From Planctomycetota bacterium (lineage in GTDB: Bacteria > Planctomycetota > Planctomycetia > Pirellulales > UBA1268), in contig JAPOIM010000046.1 in the NCBI GenBank assembly GCA_029978905.1, forward strand, positions 1-33,660: DNA of 33,660 bases, read 5' to 3'. The notes beneath the pieces are model-generated. The model had not been told where the DNA came from, did not search any database, and saw nothing but the letters and a program-made list of their open reading frames with translations. Made by a program: the position numbers and the translations under genes. Within the stretch, counting starts at the first letter, position 1. Every line of letters starts with the position of its first letter. Positions 17,101 to 24,950 of the stretch are shown in pieces.

Positions 17101-18615
17101 CTACTCAAGCACCTGTACAGCCTGCTGCCGGAAGGCATCGATCACGTTGTGCGACTTGGTGTAGCGTTCCGGCCCCTGGTAGATCGGAGCGAGCAACGCG
17201 AGCGCGGCCTCGCGGCCGGCCTTCTTCTCCACCAACACCAGTCGCTCGTAGTCTTCAAACCCGTCACGCCATCGCTCCAACCGCACCGACGCCGCCGGCC
17301 CCTTGGCTCCGAAGAGCTCTCCCGGATAGACGAGGAGCCCGTCGCCCGGCGGAATATCTTCGCGAAAGTGCAACTTCTCGCCGCGCTGCGTGGGTGGCTC
17401 AAAGATATTGACGGCCCAATACAAAAATCCCGAGCCTCCCTCTTTCCACGCACGCCACATCACGGCCCGCTGCTGAATGCCACTCATCTGCAGGTGCAGG
17501 TTGGGGTGCGGGTCGCCGGGGCCCATGCAGACGTACGTCCACCACTCTTCGTCTCCCTGGAGGGCCGCGCGGCACCTGGCTGCATTTGCTTCGTTTCCGG
17601 CCAACGCCCACGTGCTCATCGAGTAGATCTGCGTGGCCCCACGCCATAACGGAAAGACCGAATACACATCCCCGTTTTGGCCATCTCCCTCGGGGCCACA
17701 GTAAAACGTGGTGAGCACGTCGGCCTCGGGCGCGACCGCGTGAATCCGGTCGGCTGCCTGGCGGATTTTCGTGTACTCCTCCGGTCGCGTTGGCTCATCC
17801 CAGAGGTAATAAAACGCCTTATCGAGCAAGCCGTGCCGCTTGAGCGTGTCCACGCTCGATGCCAACTGCGATTCGCTCAGACTGTAGAAGGGCATCGCAA
17901 TGCGTCGAAACCGCTCGTCACTGAAGAGCGCGATCGTGCGTTTGTCCGACAGCGGCCACGGGGAGGAATAGGCCTCATGCTGCATGCTCCCACCGACCCA
18001 CGAAAAGAAATACGGGCTGACGCGATACTCCAGGAGCAGCTCCGCCCACTGCGCCATCATGGCGCTGCGACGACTCCCCGGCGGCAGCCGGTAGGCCGTG
18101 GAAAACATCTCTTCTTTGATGCCAAAGACCGCCGGAATCGACGACGCCCGAGGCAGCGTGAGCTCATCCACGCGGAGGTGAATCTGCACCTCAACCGCCT
18201 CGCCCGCACCTTCGAGCACGATCGTGTCTTGAAACATTCCAGGTGCACAGTCGGCAGCGGCCGTGTAACTTACCCACAGCTTGAGCGGATGCCCGCTGCT
18301 CGCCGTGAAATGAGTGCGGTGGATGAGCGCGTCGTCGTAGCCTCCAACGGCGGCGATCTCTCGGCACGTCATCGTCAATCCGGAGATGTTCAGTGACGAC
18401 TTCACCGTCACGCGTGCGGCCGCCGCAGGTTGCACGACAACCTGAACGCTCTCCGTCTCATTGCGGGCCAGCGCGAGCGAAGCCGTGCTCGTTAGTGGCG
18501 TGGCAGCGTAGTCGGCGACGTTGGCCGTGCTCGGCAGCACCCACACGTCACTCGCGACCACCACCTGACACGCCACACAGAGACTCAGCAGCACCGCTGC
18601 GAACACGCGCTTCAT
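17101..18615 (-). CDS. secreted DUF4091 protein (glycosidase-like)
   Basis: This 504-residue protein starts with a signal peptide (MKRVFAAVLLSLCVACQVVVAS) and has a beta-rich N-terminal half, NETESVQVVVQPAAAARVTVK and SGHPLKLWVSY. A TIM-barrel-like segment follows (PFYSLSESQLASSVDTLKRHGLLDKAFYYLWDEP, with an acidic WDEP at a barrel-strand end), and the C-terminus is the DUF4091 signature (GFLYWAVNIFEPP, LRLERWRDGFEDYERL-like). The family is associated with glycoside hydrolase clans, and the Glu of WDEP is a candidate catalytic acid, though the substrate is unknown. The ATG at 18615 is clear. It sits 28 bases after the sugar-isomerase-like stop and 40 before the sulfatase start, so the three genes probably form one transcript. 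Confidence 0.88.
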   Translation of the reverse strand: MKRVFAAVLLSLCVACQVVVASDVWVLPSTANVADYAATPLTSTASLALARNETESVQVVVQPAAAARVTVKSSLNISGLTMTCREIAAVGGYDDALIHRTHFTASSGHPLKLWVSYTAAADCAPGMFQDTIVLEGAGEAVEVQIHLRVDELTLPRASSIPAVFGIKEEMFSTAYRLPPGSRRSAMMAQWAELLLEYRVSPYFFSWVGGSMQHEAYSSPWPLSDKRTIALFSDERFRRIAMPFYSLSESQLASSVDTLKRHGLLDKAFYYLWDEPTRPEEYTKIRQAADRIHAVAPEADVLTTFYCGPEGDGQNGDVYSVFPLWRGATQIYSMSTWALAGNEANAARCRAALQGDEEWWTYVCMGPGDPHPNLHLQMSGIQQRAVMWRAWKEGGSGFLYWAVNIFEPPTQRGEKLHFREDIPPGDGLLVYPGELFGAKGPAASVRLERWRDGFEDYERLVLVEKKAGREAALALLAPIYQGPERYTKSHNVIDAFRQQAVQVLE

Positions 18616-18642
18616 AGCTCCCGACGCTCCCAGAAAAACGCC

Positions 18643-19587
18643 TTAGAGTCCAAACGCTGCATCCATCTGCGCCGCGACCGTCCGCAGCTGCTCTTCATCG
18701 CCGCCAGCAACTTCCGCGGCTACCCAGCCGTGGAAGTTGATCTCCCGCAGAGCCTTGCGAACGTCGGCGAAGTCGATGTCTCCTTCCCCGATCGCCTTAA
18801 AGGCGTTTTCTGTGCGTGAGAAGCCCTTGACGTCGAGCTTCAGCACGCGGTGGTCGAGCGCTCGAATCCAGTCGCCGACCGCGCCGTACTTCCAGTGGTT
18901 CCCGATATCGAACTGCAGGCCGACCCAAGGCGAATCGAAGTCGTCGATATACCGCACAAACTTTTCCGCGGTCTGGTCGGCTTCGCCATCGTGGTCGTAG
19001 AGAAACTGATTCCAGACATTTTCCACGAGGATCTGCACACCAAGCTCTGCTGCCAGCGGCACCGCCTTGGAAATGTTTTCAACCGACCGCGACCAGATCT
19101 CCTCCTCCGGTCCGTCCTCCCCTTTTCCCACCACCAGCAACACACTGTGGCCGCCCACGGCATGGGTATCACGGAGCGCCTGCAGGAGATTGCCGAGTGC
19201 CCTCTCCCGCGTGGCTTGATCAGGGCTCGTGTGCCGCACCTGCCAGTGCTCCGCGCACACGCTGCCATCGACCGGCAGGCCGCTCTCAGCAACCGCGGCC
19301 TTTGTTTCAGCCACGTTGTCTCCCGGGAATGCCATCTCCACGCCATCGAAGCCCGCTGCCTTGGCGATGCGGAACCGCTCTGTGAGGCTCGCCCCGGGAG
19401 CCTTGATCATGCCGATCTTGAGGGTCTTCAGCAGCCGCCCTGCCAGGGCATCGGTCGCATCACTGGCTGCCCTCGCGACCTGCGTCAGCGGCGACACCGT
19501 AGTCGCAAGTGTGCCTGCCGCCCCAGCCTGCATCGCAGATCGCAGCAGACTGCGTCGGCTGAGTGCCCCGAGTATTTCTTGTGTCAT
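18643..19587 (-). CDS. Tat-exported sugar phosphate isomerase/epimerase-like protein
   Basis: The 314-residue protein opens with a twin-arginine signal (LSRRSLLRSAMQAGAAGTLATTVSPLTQVARAA) and continues as an xylose-isomerase-like TIM barrel (AP endonuclease 2 superfamily): LKIGMIKAPG, AAGFDGVEMAFPGDN, VLLVVGKGEDG, LGVQILVENVWNQF, WVGLQFDIGNHWKYG, VLKLDVKGFSRTE and GWVAAEVAGGDEEQ. The VEN glutamate, the QFDIGNH aspartate and histidine and the final AAEV glutamate fit the divalent-metal site of the family. It probably isomerises, epimerises or otherwise opens a free sugar or keto-sugar in the periplasm; such Tat-exported members are frequent in Planctomycetes. It is upstream of, and likely co-transcribed with, the DUF4091 and sulfatase genes. 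Confidence 0.9.
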   Translation of the reverse strand: MTQEILGALSRRSLLRSAMQAGAAGTLATTVSPLTQVARAASDATDALAGRLLKTLKIGMIKAPGASLTERFRIAKAAGFDGVEMAFPGDNVAETKAAVAESGLPVDGSVCAEHWQVRHTSPDQATRERALGNLLQALRDTHAVGGHSVLLVVGKGEDGPEEEIWSRSVENISKAVPLAAELGVQILVENVWNQFLYDHDGEADQTAEKFVRYIDDFDSPWVGLQFDIGNHWKYGAVGDWIRALDHRVLKLDVKGFSRTENAFKAIGEGDIDFADVRKALREINFHGWVAAEVAGGDEEQLRTVAAQMDAAFGL

Positions 19588-19610
19588 CGTTCGTTCCCCT
19601 TCTGTTCACG

Positions 19611-19650
19611 CGGTCACCCCGCCCACGCCCCGGTCACCCCGCCCACGCCC
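19611..19650. repeat. perfect tandem duplication, two 20-bp units
   Basis: The unit CGGTCACCCCGCCCACGCCC occurs twice back to back at 19611-19630 and 19631-19650, just upstream of the minus-strand isomerase start (19587). In the isomerase direction the unit reads as GGGCGTGGGCGGGGTGACCG, so it may hold a duplicated regulator site or be a recent slippage. Nothing else in 19588-19851 looks like a gene; the stretch is a divergent promoter region. Confidence 0.85.
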
Positions 19651-19723
19651 CGACCGTTTCGTGCACAGTCTACCAACCCTCCGCCCAGAGGCGGCTGCTG
19701 CGGCCAAAGCAGGCCCGACCGCT

Positions 19724-19733
19724 CCTGACACCT
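19724..19733. repeat. direct repeat, left copy (edge of orphan gene)
   Basis: CCTGACACCT here is repeated exactly at 21761-21770, the last bases of the 637-residue gene. The two copies bracket that gene, as duplicated target sites would. A 10-base match can also be chance. Confidence 0.4.
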
Positions 19734-19851
19734 AGGCAAACCCGAAAGCGGTCTGCTGCGCTCGCAAAACCCGTGCGTTGTGCGGCTGACGCTCAATCGC
19801 TCAAATCGTCACTGTGCGTAACCACACAGTTTCTCTCCAGGGTTTCACCTC

Positions 19852-21765
19852 ATGCATGGCGTCTTCCCAACGATCGAGCAGTGGGATGCACTCAACAAAA
19901 AGACCCTTCAGCATCGCCTGAAGTCTTCCCAACAATGGGACGACCTGGACCGTGCCGTCCGTGCGTTTAGCGCCGACCAGACCAGCGACGATAAGTTTCG
20001 CCAACTCAAGGCGGCTACGGAAGCATTCGTCAGCGTGAAGACGCGAGCGGATGGAGTCTTCCACACCACCCGCGACGCCAACGGGATCATTTCGGCGCTC
20101 CGTGATTACGTGGCCGAGAATCCTCCCTCCGTCACGGCGTCTGAACAGGCTGCACTCCGCGAGGTGATCCTCGAGAACAAGAAAGCCCTCTTTCGGGGGC
20201 TCACTGGCTCAGAGATTCGCTACAAGGCCAAGCAGCGCATGGAGATGGCGAAGACTCTTAAGGAAGACGCCGAAGAGTTCAAAGACAGCCTGCTCGAAGT
20301 CCCTGCCATCGCGAAGGCTACAGAGTCTTCATCCTCCGCGAGCAGCGCCCCAGCGCAGCCGGCCCTGCCAGCAAACCTGCCAGGCGGAGCTGCGGCAGCC
20401 CAAATGAAGAGCGCGTGGGACCAGATCATTCGCGAGGCCTGCTCCATAGGCGACGCCATCCCGGATGCAGTCCTCACAGAGCTGAAGGCAATCATCGGCC
20501 AACAGCTCTTCAATAGCCTGTCGTCTGCGATTCCCTACCTCGGCACCATTAAGGAAGGTGCCGCTGTGATGACACACCTGAAGAATATCGCTCGCCACGA
20601 GCTGACAACGTATCGCGTGAAGTCATCGACTGCCTGGACGAGGCCGGGCGATGTGCAGGCGGCCGTGGATGCGATGGTTCGCACGCTAGAGAGCGAACGC
20701 ATTGACCTGGGCATCGAGCTTGCCGGTTCGTCGGCCACGTTTGCCGCTGGCATAGGAACGCTCGGTGCCGACGGAGGCACTCTCCAGGTGGTCACGAGCC
20801 TTGCCATCACTGGCGCGAAACTGATCCGCACGATCTACGTTTTCGTGTCGCAGCATGTGGCGATGACGCAAGCCAACAAGGCGTTGAAGACAGCTGCAGG
20901 AGCCAGGATGCCGCTCCTGGAAACACTCCACACGTTTCCCTTCCTCGGCGCCCATCTGATCTCCGTCCTTGAGACGAGCACGATCCTGGACATCAACATC
21001 GCGGACCTCAATCAACCGTTTTTCAAGTATCTCGCGGAGGACATGAATCGCCGGATCGAAACGGTTCGCACTGCAGCCCGCAAAATACTCGACGACTCCC
21101 GTTTTGAAATCGTCAACACCGATCTGGCAGACGTCGAGTTGATCAGAGCTCGAGACAGTTTTCTTGACTCACTCCAGGATCAACTCAACAAAGCCATTCA
21201 CGATCGCGAAACCCGACTGAATCGCAAGAAAATGGACGCCGTCATCCGGGACATCCCTGCGGCCGCCGCCAAGTTTCAGGAACGACGAGATCGAGCAGCC
21301 CATGAGGCAAAATTCAAGTCGATCGCCAAAGAAGCGGCAGGCAAGATATCGCTCTTGGAGATGCTGGTGCTTGCAAACCTTGAACTTGAAGCGGAAATGG
21401 CTGCCCTGATCGATATCCGTGCGATGGAGGAGCAACGCGAAGCCGAGCTGCGGCGTAACAAAGCTCTCGCCAAACACGTGCAGTCTGCGCTCAACACCTA
21501 CAAGGAGCAGACCACGGGCTTCCGCAGATTCACGACACGGCAGAGTGACGAGTCGACCGCTGCCATCCAGGTGCTCAGTGGCTTGGTCGCGTCTCAAAAA
21601 CCAGGCGAACTGTCAAAACTCAGGCAAACCACCGAGTACCTCCTCAAGATCACGTCAAGCGTGCCGAACGGCGTACCCCGTGGTCTCAGCCAACTGAAGG
21701 AAGGATCTCGGCTTCACGGGTTACTCGCCCCCGCCTACGGTGCCTGGAGTTCCGCACCCGCCTGA
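19852..21765 (+). CDS. 637-residue protein of unrecognised family
   Basis: I do not recognise this protein. It has no signal peptide. Residues 1-160 are charged and helical (QQWDDLDRAVRAFSADQT, LKAATEAFVSVK, TRDANGIISALRDYV), ending in a Ser/Ala/Pro linker (SSSSASSAPAQPALPANLPGG, about 166-187). Two hydrophobic, Gly/Ala-rich stretches follow: about 217-240 (LFNSLSSAIPYLGTIKEGA) and about 285-332 (LAGSSATFAAGIGTLG, then VVTSLAITGAKLIRTIYVFV). The rest is long charged helix with coiled-coil character (NKAIHDRETRLNRKKMD, LELEAEMAALIDIRAMEEQREAELRRNKALAKHV). A soluble protein able to insert into membranes would look like this, but no family supports it. The opening loosely resembles, from memory, a helical module at the front of some bacterial effector-like proteins. 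It lies on the opposite strand to the carbohydrate genes on both sides, between 10-bp direct repeats. ATG 19852 has AGGG nine bases upstream. Confidence 0.8.
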   Translation: MHGVFPTIEQWDALNKKTLQHRLKSSQQWDDLDRAVRAFSADQTSDDKFRQLKAATEAFVSVKTRADGVFHTTRDANGIISALRDYVAENPPSVTASEQAALREVILENKKALFRGLTGSEIRYKAKQRMEMAKTLKEDAEEFKDSLLEVPAIAKATESSSSASSAPAQPALPANLPGGAAAAQMKSAWDQIIREACSIGDAIPDAVLTELKAIIGQQLFNSLSSAIPYLGTIKEGAAVMTHLKNIARHELTTYRVKSSTAWTRPGDVQAAVDAMVRTLESERIDLGIELAGSSATFAAGIGTLGADGGTLQVVTSLAITGAKLIRTIYVFVSQHVAMTQANKALKTAAGARMPLLETLHTFPFLGAHLISVLETSTILDINIADLNQPFFKYLAEDMNRRIETVRTAARKILDDSRFEIVNTDLADVELIRARDSFLDSLQDQLNKAIHDRETRLNRKKMDAVIRDIPAAAAKFQERRDRAAHEAKFKSIAKEAAGKISLLEMLVLANLELEAEMAALIDIRAMEEQREAELRRNKALAKHVQSALNTYKEQTTGFRRFTTRQSDESTAAIQVLSGLVASQKPGELSKLRQTTEYLLKITSSVPNGVPRGLSQLKEGSRLHGLLAPAYGAWSSAPA

Positions 21766-21770
21766 CACCT
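21761..21770. repeat. direct repeat, right copy (overlaps stop of orphan gene)
   Basis: Second copy of CCTGACACCT, containing the TGA stop (21763-21765) of the 637-residue gene. The first copy is at 19724-19733. Confidence 0.4.
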
Positions 21771-21788
21771 CGACACCTCTCGCGGGGC

Positions 21789-21817
21789 CGCTCGCTGCGG
21801 GTCACTCGGAGCGAGCG
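21789..21817. terminator. hairpin between convergent genes
   Basis: CGCTCGCT and AGCGAGCG form a perfect 8-bp stem around a 13-base loop. It starts 24 bases after the plus-strand stop and includes the minus-strand stop of the Tat metallophosphoesterase. It is a candidate two-way terminator without a T-run. Confidence 0.45.
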
Positions 21818-22701
21818 AAATGTCGGCTCTCTTGCCGACGAAAACCGGTCAGTTCGATCGTGCCATTGGAGCCGATGTCGAGCAGGGCGTAGCTGTTGCT
21901 CGCCTGCCCACTCCCCTCCACCATCGCGGCGAGCGTGCAGTAGTGGATGCCGCCGATGTCTTGAAGTTCGTTTTGGTGGCTATGCCCCTGGAACACCGCG
22001 GCCACATTCCCAGCAGCCTCGAGGACCGCCCGCACCGCGGCATGGTTTTTCACACTGTGATGCGTGGTCACGTCGAGTCGCTGATGCGCGAACACGACGA
22101 CTGGCATGGTGGTACCCGCGAGATCTTTCGCGAGCCACTCCAACTCCGTTGCTGGAATGTTGGCATCTGTCCACTCAAAGTTCTTCCGACCGTACGGCTC
22201 GCCATCACTGCGGAAGCAGGCGTCGAGCACGACAAAATGCACGCCACCGCGGTCAAACGAGTAGTACGACTTCGGCTGCCCGACCGCCTCCAAAAACTCG
22301 GTTTTCGTAAGCGTATCGACGCAGTGATTGCCTAAGACGTAGTGCCGCTCATCGCACACCTTCGCAAACGCACTGTTGATCGTTTCGAGATACTGCAACT
22401 CGACATCCACACTGTCGGCGGCATCGATCAGATCGCCAAGTTCCACGACGAATGCCGGCGCATCTCGTTTAAACTGCGCTGCCGCCTCCGCAAACTTGGT
22501 AAGCGTTTCGCGATAGTGCCGCGAGCCCGCCGGCGGCTTGTCGGCGTAGTGCAGGTCCGTCATCAGGCCGACCCGCACGCCTTCAGGTGCGCTACCGGCA
22601 ACAAGATCCGCGGTCGCCAGCGTCGCCGCAGTGAGCACCAGCGTGCCTCCACGCAAGTACGCTCGTCGGCCAAGTTGTGTTGTCTGAAACCCGCTGGACA
22701 T
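21802..22701 (-). CDS. Tat-exported metallophosphoesterase
   Basis: This 299-residue protein begins with a twin-arginine signal (LGRRAYLRGGTLVLTAATLATADLVAG) and has the calcineurin-type motif series: MTDLHY (Asp49, His51), ELGDLID (Asp90), LGNHC (Asn125, His126), VVFAHQRLD (His206) and FQGHSHQNE (His240, His242). All metal ligands are present, but the motif that is usually GNHD or GNHE reads GNHC (Cys127). It should hydrolyse a phosphate ester outside the cytoplasm; the substrate is unknown. Its ATG is only two bases from the stop of the upstream 748-residue gene, so the two are translationally coupled and probably act together. Downstream it converges on the orphan 637-residue gene. Confidence 0.9.
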   Translation of the reverse strand: MSSGFQTTQLGRRAYLRGGTLVLTAATLATADLVAGSAPEGVRVGLMTDLHYADKPPAGSRHYRETLTKFAEAAAQFKRDAPAFVVELGDLIDAADSVDVELQYLETINSAFAKVCDERHYVLGNHCVDTLTKTEFLEAVGQPKSYYSFDRGGVHFVVLDACFRSDGEPYGRKNFEWTDANIPATELEWLAKDLAGTTMPVVVFAHQRLDVTTHHSVKNHAAVRAVLEAAGNVAAVFQGHSHQNELQDIGGIHYCTLAAMVEGSGQASNSYALLDIGSNGTIELTGFRRQESRHFARSE

Positions 22702-22703
22702 GG

Positions 22704-24950
22704 CTACCTCGGGGTGAGTTCGATCGTCACGGCAGAACGGAAGGACGGCAGGGCAATCCGATAAGTCTCCTCTTGCATCAGCACCTCAAGCGGGTGCGTA
22801 GACGTGTCCCGCCCAGACAGCGTGACGCGGGGCTCCGCTCCCAGCCAGGGGACACGCGGCACCTGCAGTTCAACGGGCTCTGAGGGCCGCACAAACCCTT
22901 GCTCGTCGACATCGTAGTTGACGACGTGCACCACCATCCGCTTTTCGGGAAAATGCCAGGGAAACACCGCGAGCGTCGCCCCCGCTCTGCCGTCCGCCGA
23001 CGACACAACCAGCGGCCGCAGGCCCAGGTCGGCGGCCATCCTGCCGATCTCATCACGGCACTCGTCTGTATACGTGCGAAAAAACCGAGTGCCCACATCG
23101 CCGATCTCAGTCGCGGTGACTTCGCCCGCCATCACCACCACCCGCCCTGCCCCACGGCGCGAGCGACGCGTCCACCACGCCCCTTCCTCGGCAAACTCTT
23201 CTGCGCCCTCGGCATCCAGGCCGAGTCGCTGCGGCTCCAGGCAGACGACCGTGCCTCCCTTCTCGACAAACTGCCTCAGGAGCTGCTGTTGGTTGTCGGT
23301 GGGATCGACCGGGGAGGGCACAATTAGCGTGCGGTATCTGCCGAGGTCTTCGGCGGTGAGCCGGTCGCTGACGTAGTGGCCATCACCACCAAAGATCACA
23401 TCAAACGCGTGGTGCGTTTCCGTGAAGCCCTGTGCGAGGCCGATATAGGAAGGAAACACGGCGGGAATCGTGCGGCCCCGCTCGTTGAAGAGAAACAGCA
23501 TGGCCACTTCCGCCCCCGACCGCTGCAGCCCTTCAAATAGCCTTCGCTGCTCAAGCACGAAGCGGTTGTGCCGAGCCACTCCATCCCAACACCGCAATCG
23601 CAGCAGCGTCTCGGCGATCGGCACCCCAATCTGGTACACGACAAAGCTGCCGCCGGCTGCCGTCGCTTCGGCCGCGAGCGTCTCCATCCACCCGTTGAGG
23701 TTCTGCCCCTTGGTCATCGTGGCCTGCAGCAACTCTCCCATGTTGCCAGCATGGATCACCGCCGGAGACGGCCTGCCATGAATCGCCGTGGCCAGTCGGT
23801 GGAAGGCCACCCACTTTCCCCGTGGCAGCGGCGTGAGCGGACGGCCCGTGAGCCCCAACTCGTCGACCGTGAGCTCATACGCAAAGAAGTCGACGAGATC
23901 GGCAAACATGACCCCTCGGATCCAGTGACCGCCAGGATTCTGCGACCCGAGGTCGGCGGCATTGGTCGTGAAGGCCACGGCTCGATCGGTAACAGCCGCA
24001 TGCTCCTTCAGCGACTCAAACAGTTCGCGGCGGGTGGCAAAGCTGGCTTCCTCCTGTGCCAAGATGAACTGGTGAAAGAGCCTGGCATCTGAATCGTCGC
24101 GCACATGAGGGCTCTCTGCCATCGGCCGCACCACCTGCAGAGGGGCGAGCCTCGCCACCACGCTCGCACGCTCAAAGCCATCGAGCCCGAACGAGTCACG
24201 AAGCTCCTCGGCGGTGAAGCGGTCTGTAAGGTGTCGCTCAAAGGTCTGCAGGCAATGGTCGCACCAGCCCGCCTTGAGAAATCCACTCACAAACGAACTG
24301 CTCATCGGAGTGTCGACAAGCACCACGTCGGCACCGGTATCGATCGCCCGCTTCCCACGTTCGATTTCCCACTGCACCCACGCTGGATTGTTGGTGCACA
24401 TGAGCGCCATGCCGTCACCCACCCGGGCCACCGAGCCATCCGCGAAGCGGCAAGCCATTTCGTCGAGGTTTGGCTCGAGCTCACGGAGGGACAGCATCCC
24501 CTCGAGGCCGTTGACGGCGCCAGCCACGCGGAGGCCTGCGGCATGCAGGTCACCCGCAAACGCGCGTGCGTCGTCGCCATACTTCAACCGCACGAGCGGC
24601 GCGTGCTCCGTGTGTGGCAACACGGGATCGGTGCCACCGATGCCGGCCCAGATTCCGTTGACCGTCACGCCGAGATCGTGCGCCGCCTCCGGGAAACTCG
24701 GCAGCATGCCGTAAATCTGCAGCCGATCGATCCAGTCCGGCGTCGTCCGCGTCGGCTGCGCGGCAGGCCGAGGCTCACGCTCTTCCCCGCAGGCGAGCCC
24801 GTCACCCCAGGCGGCAGCACGGAAAAGAAGGAGCAAGACAACGCCGCCCACTTTCTGCAGCCGCCAGGATCGCGACAACCGTCGCCGGGTTCGCTCCCGC
24901 CCGCTAGAGTGTTCGCTCGTCCGCCGCCGATGGATTCCCATAACTACCAT
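22704..24950 (-). CDS. putative secreted glycosidase-like protein (TIM barrel plus GATase-like domain)
   Basis: The 748-residue protein has a basic N-terminus and hydrophobic core (LQKVGGVVLLLLFRAAAWGDGLA) that should act as an export signal. Residues 70-470 look like a TIM barrel of hypothetical glycosyl hydrolases: ALVRLKYGDDARAFAGDLHAAGLRVAG-type strands, TGADVVLVDTPMSSS, a GWCDHCLQTFERHL cysteine-pair loop seen in related barrels, and FFAYELTVDE. Residues 470-640 look like the Rossmann-type domain behind the barrel in beta-galactosidase-like enzymes (YRTLIVPSPVDPTDNQQQLLRQFVEKGGTVVCLEPQ). The C-terminus is beta-rich. A glycosidase role is inference; I cannot name the catalytic residues. 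The start is uncertain: ATG 24950 and 24941 are in frame, neither with a ribosome-binding site. The stop is two bases before the metallophosphoesterase start. Confidence 0.75.
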   Translation of the reverse strand: MVVMGIHRRRTSEHSSGRERTRRRLSRSWRLQKVGGVVLLLLFRAAAWGDGLACGEEREPRPAAQPTRTTPDWIDRLQIYGMLPSFPEAAHDLGVTVNGIWAGIGGTDPVLPHTEHAPLVRLKYGDDARAFAGDLHAAGLRVAGAVNGLEGMLSLRELEPNLDEMACRFADGSVARVGDGMALMCTNNPAWVQWEIERGKRAIDTGADVVLVDTPMSSSFVSGFLKAGWCDHCLQTFERHLTDRFTAEELRDSFGLDGFERASVVARLAPLQVVRPMAESPHVRDDSDARLFHQFILAQEEASFATRRELFESLKEHAAVTDRAVAFTTNAADLGSQNPGGHWIRGVMFADLVDFFAYELTVDELGLTGRPLTPLPRGKWVAFHRLATAIHGRPSPAVIHAGNMGELLQATMTKGQNLNGWMETLAAEATAAGGSFVVYQIGVPIAETLLRLRCWDGVARHNRFVLEQRRLFEGLQRSGAEVAMLFLFNERGRTIPAVFPSYIGLAQGFTETHHAFDVIFGGDGHYVSDRLTAEDLGRYRTLIVPSPVDPTDNQQQLLRQFVEKGGTVVCLEPQRLGLDAEGAEEFAEEGAWWTRRSRRGAGRVVVMAGEVTATEIGDVGTRFFRTYTDECRDEIGRMAADLGLRPLVVSSADGRAGATLAVFPWHFPEKRMVVHVVNYDVDEQGFVRPSEPVELQVPRVPWLGAEPRVTLSGRDTSTHPLEVLMQEETYRIALPSFRSAVTIELTPR

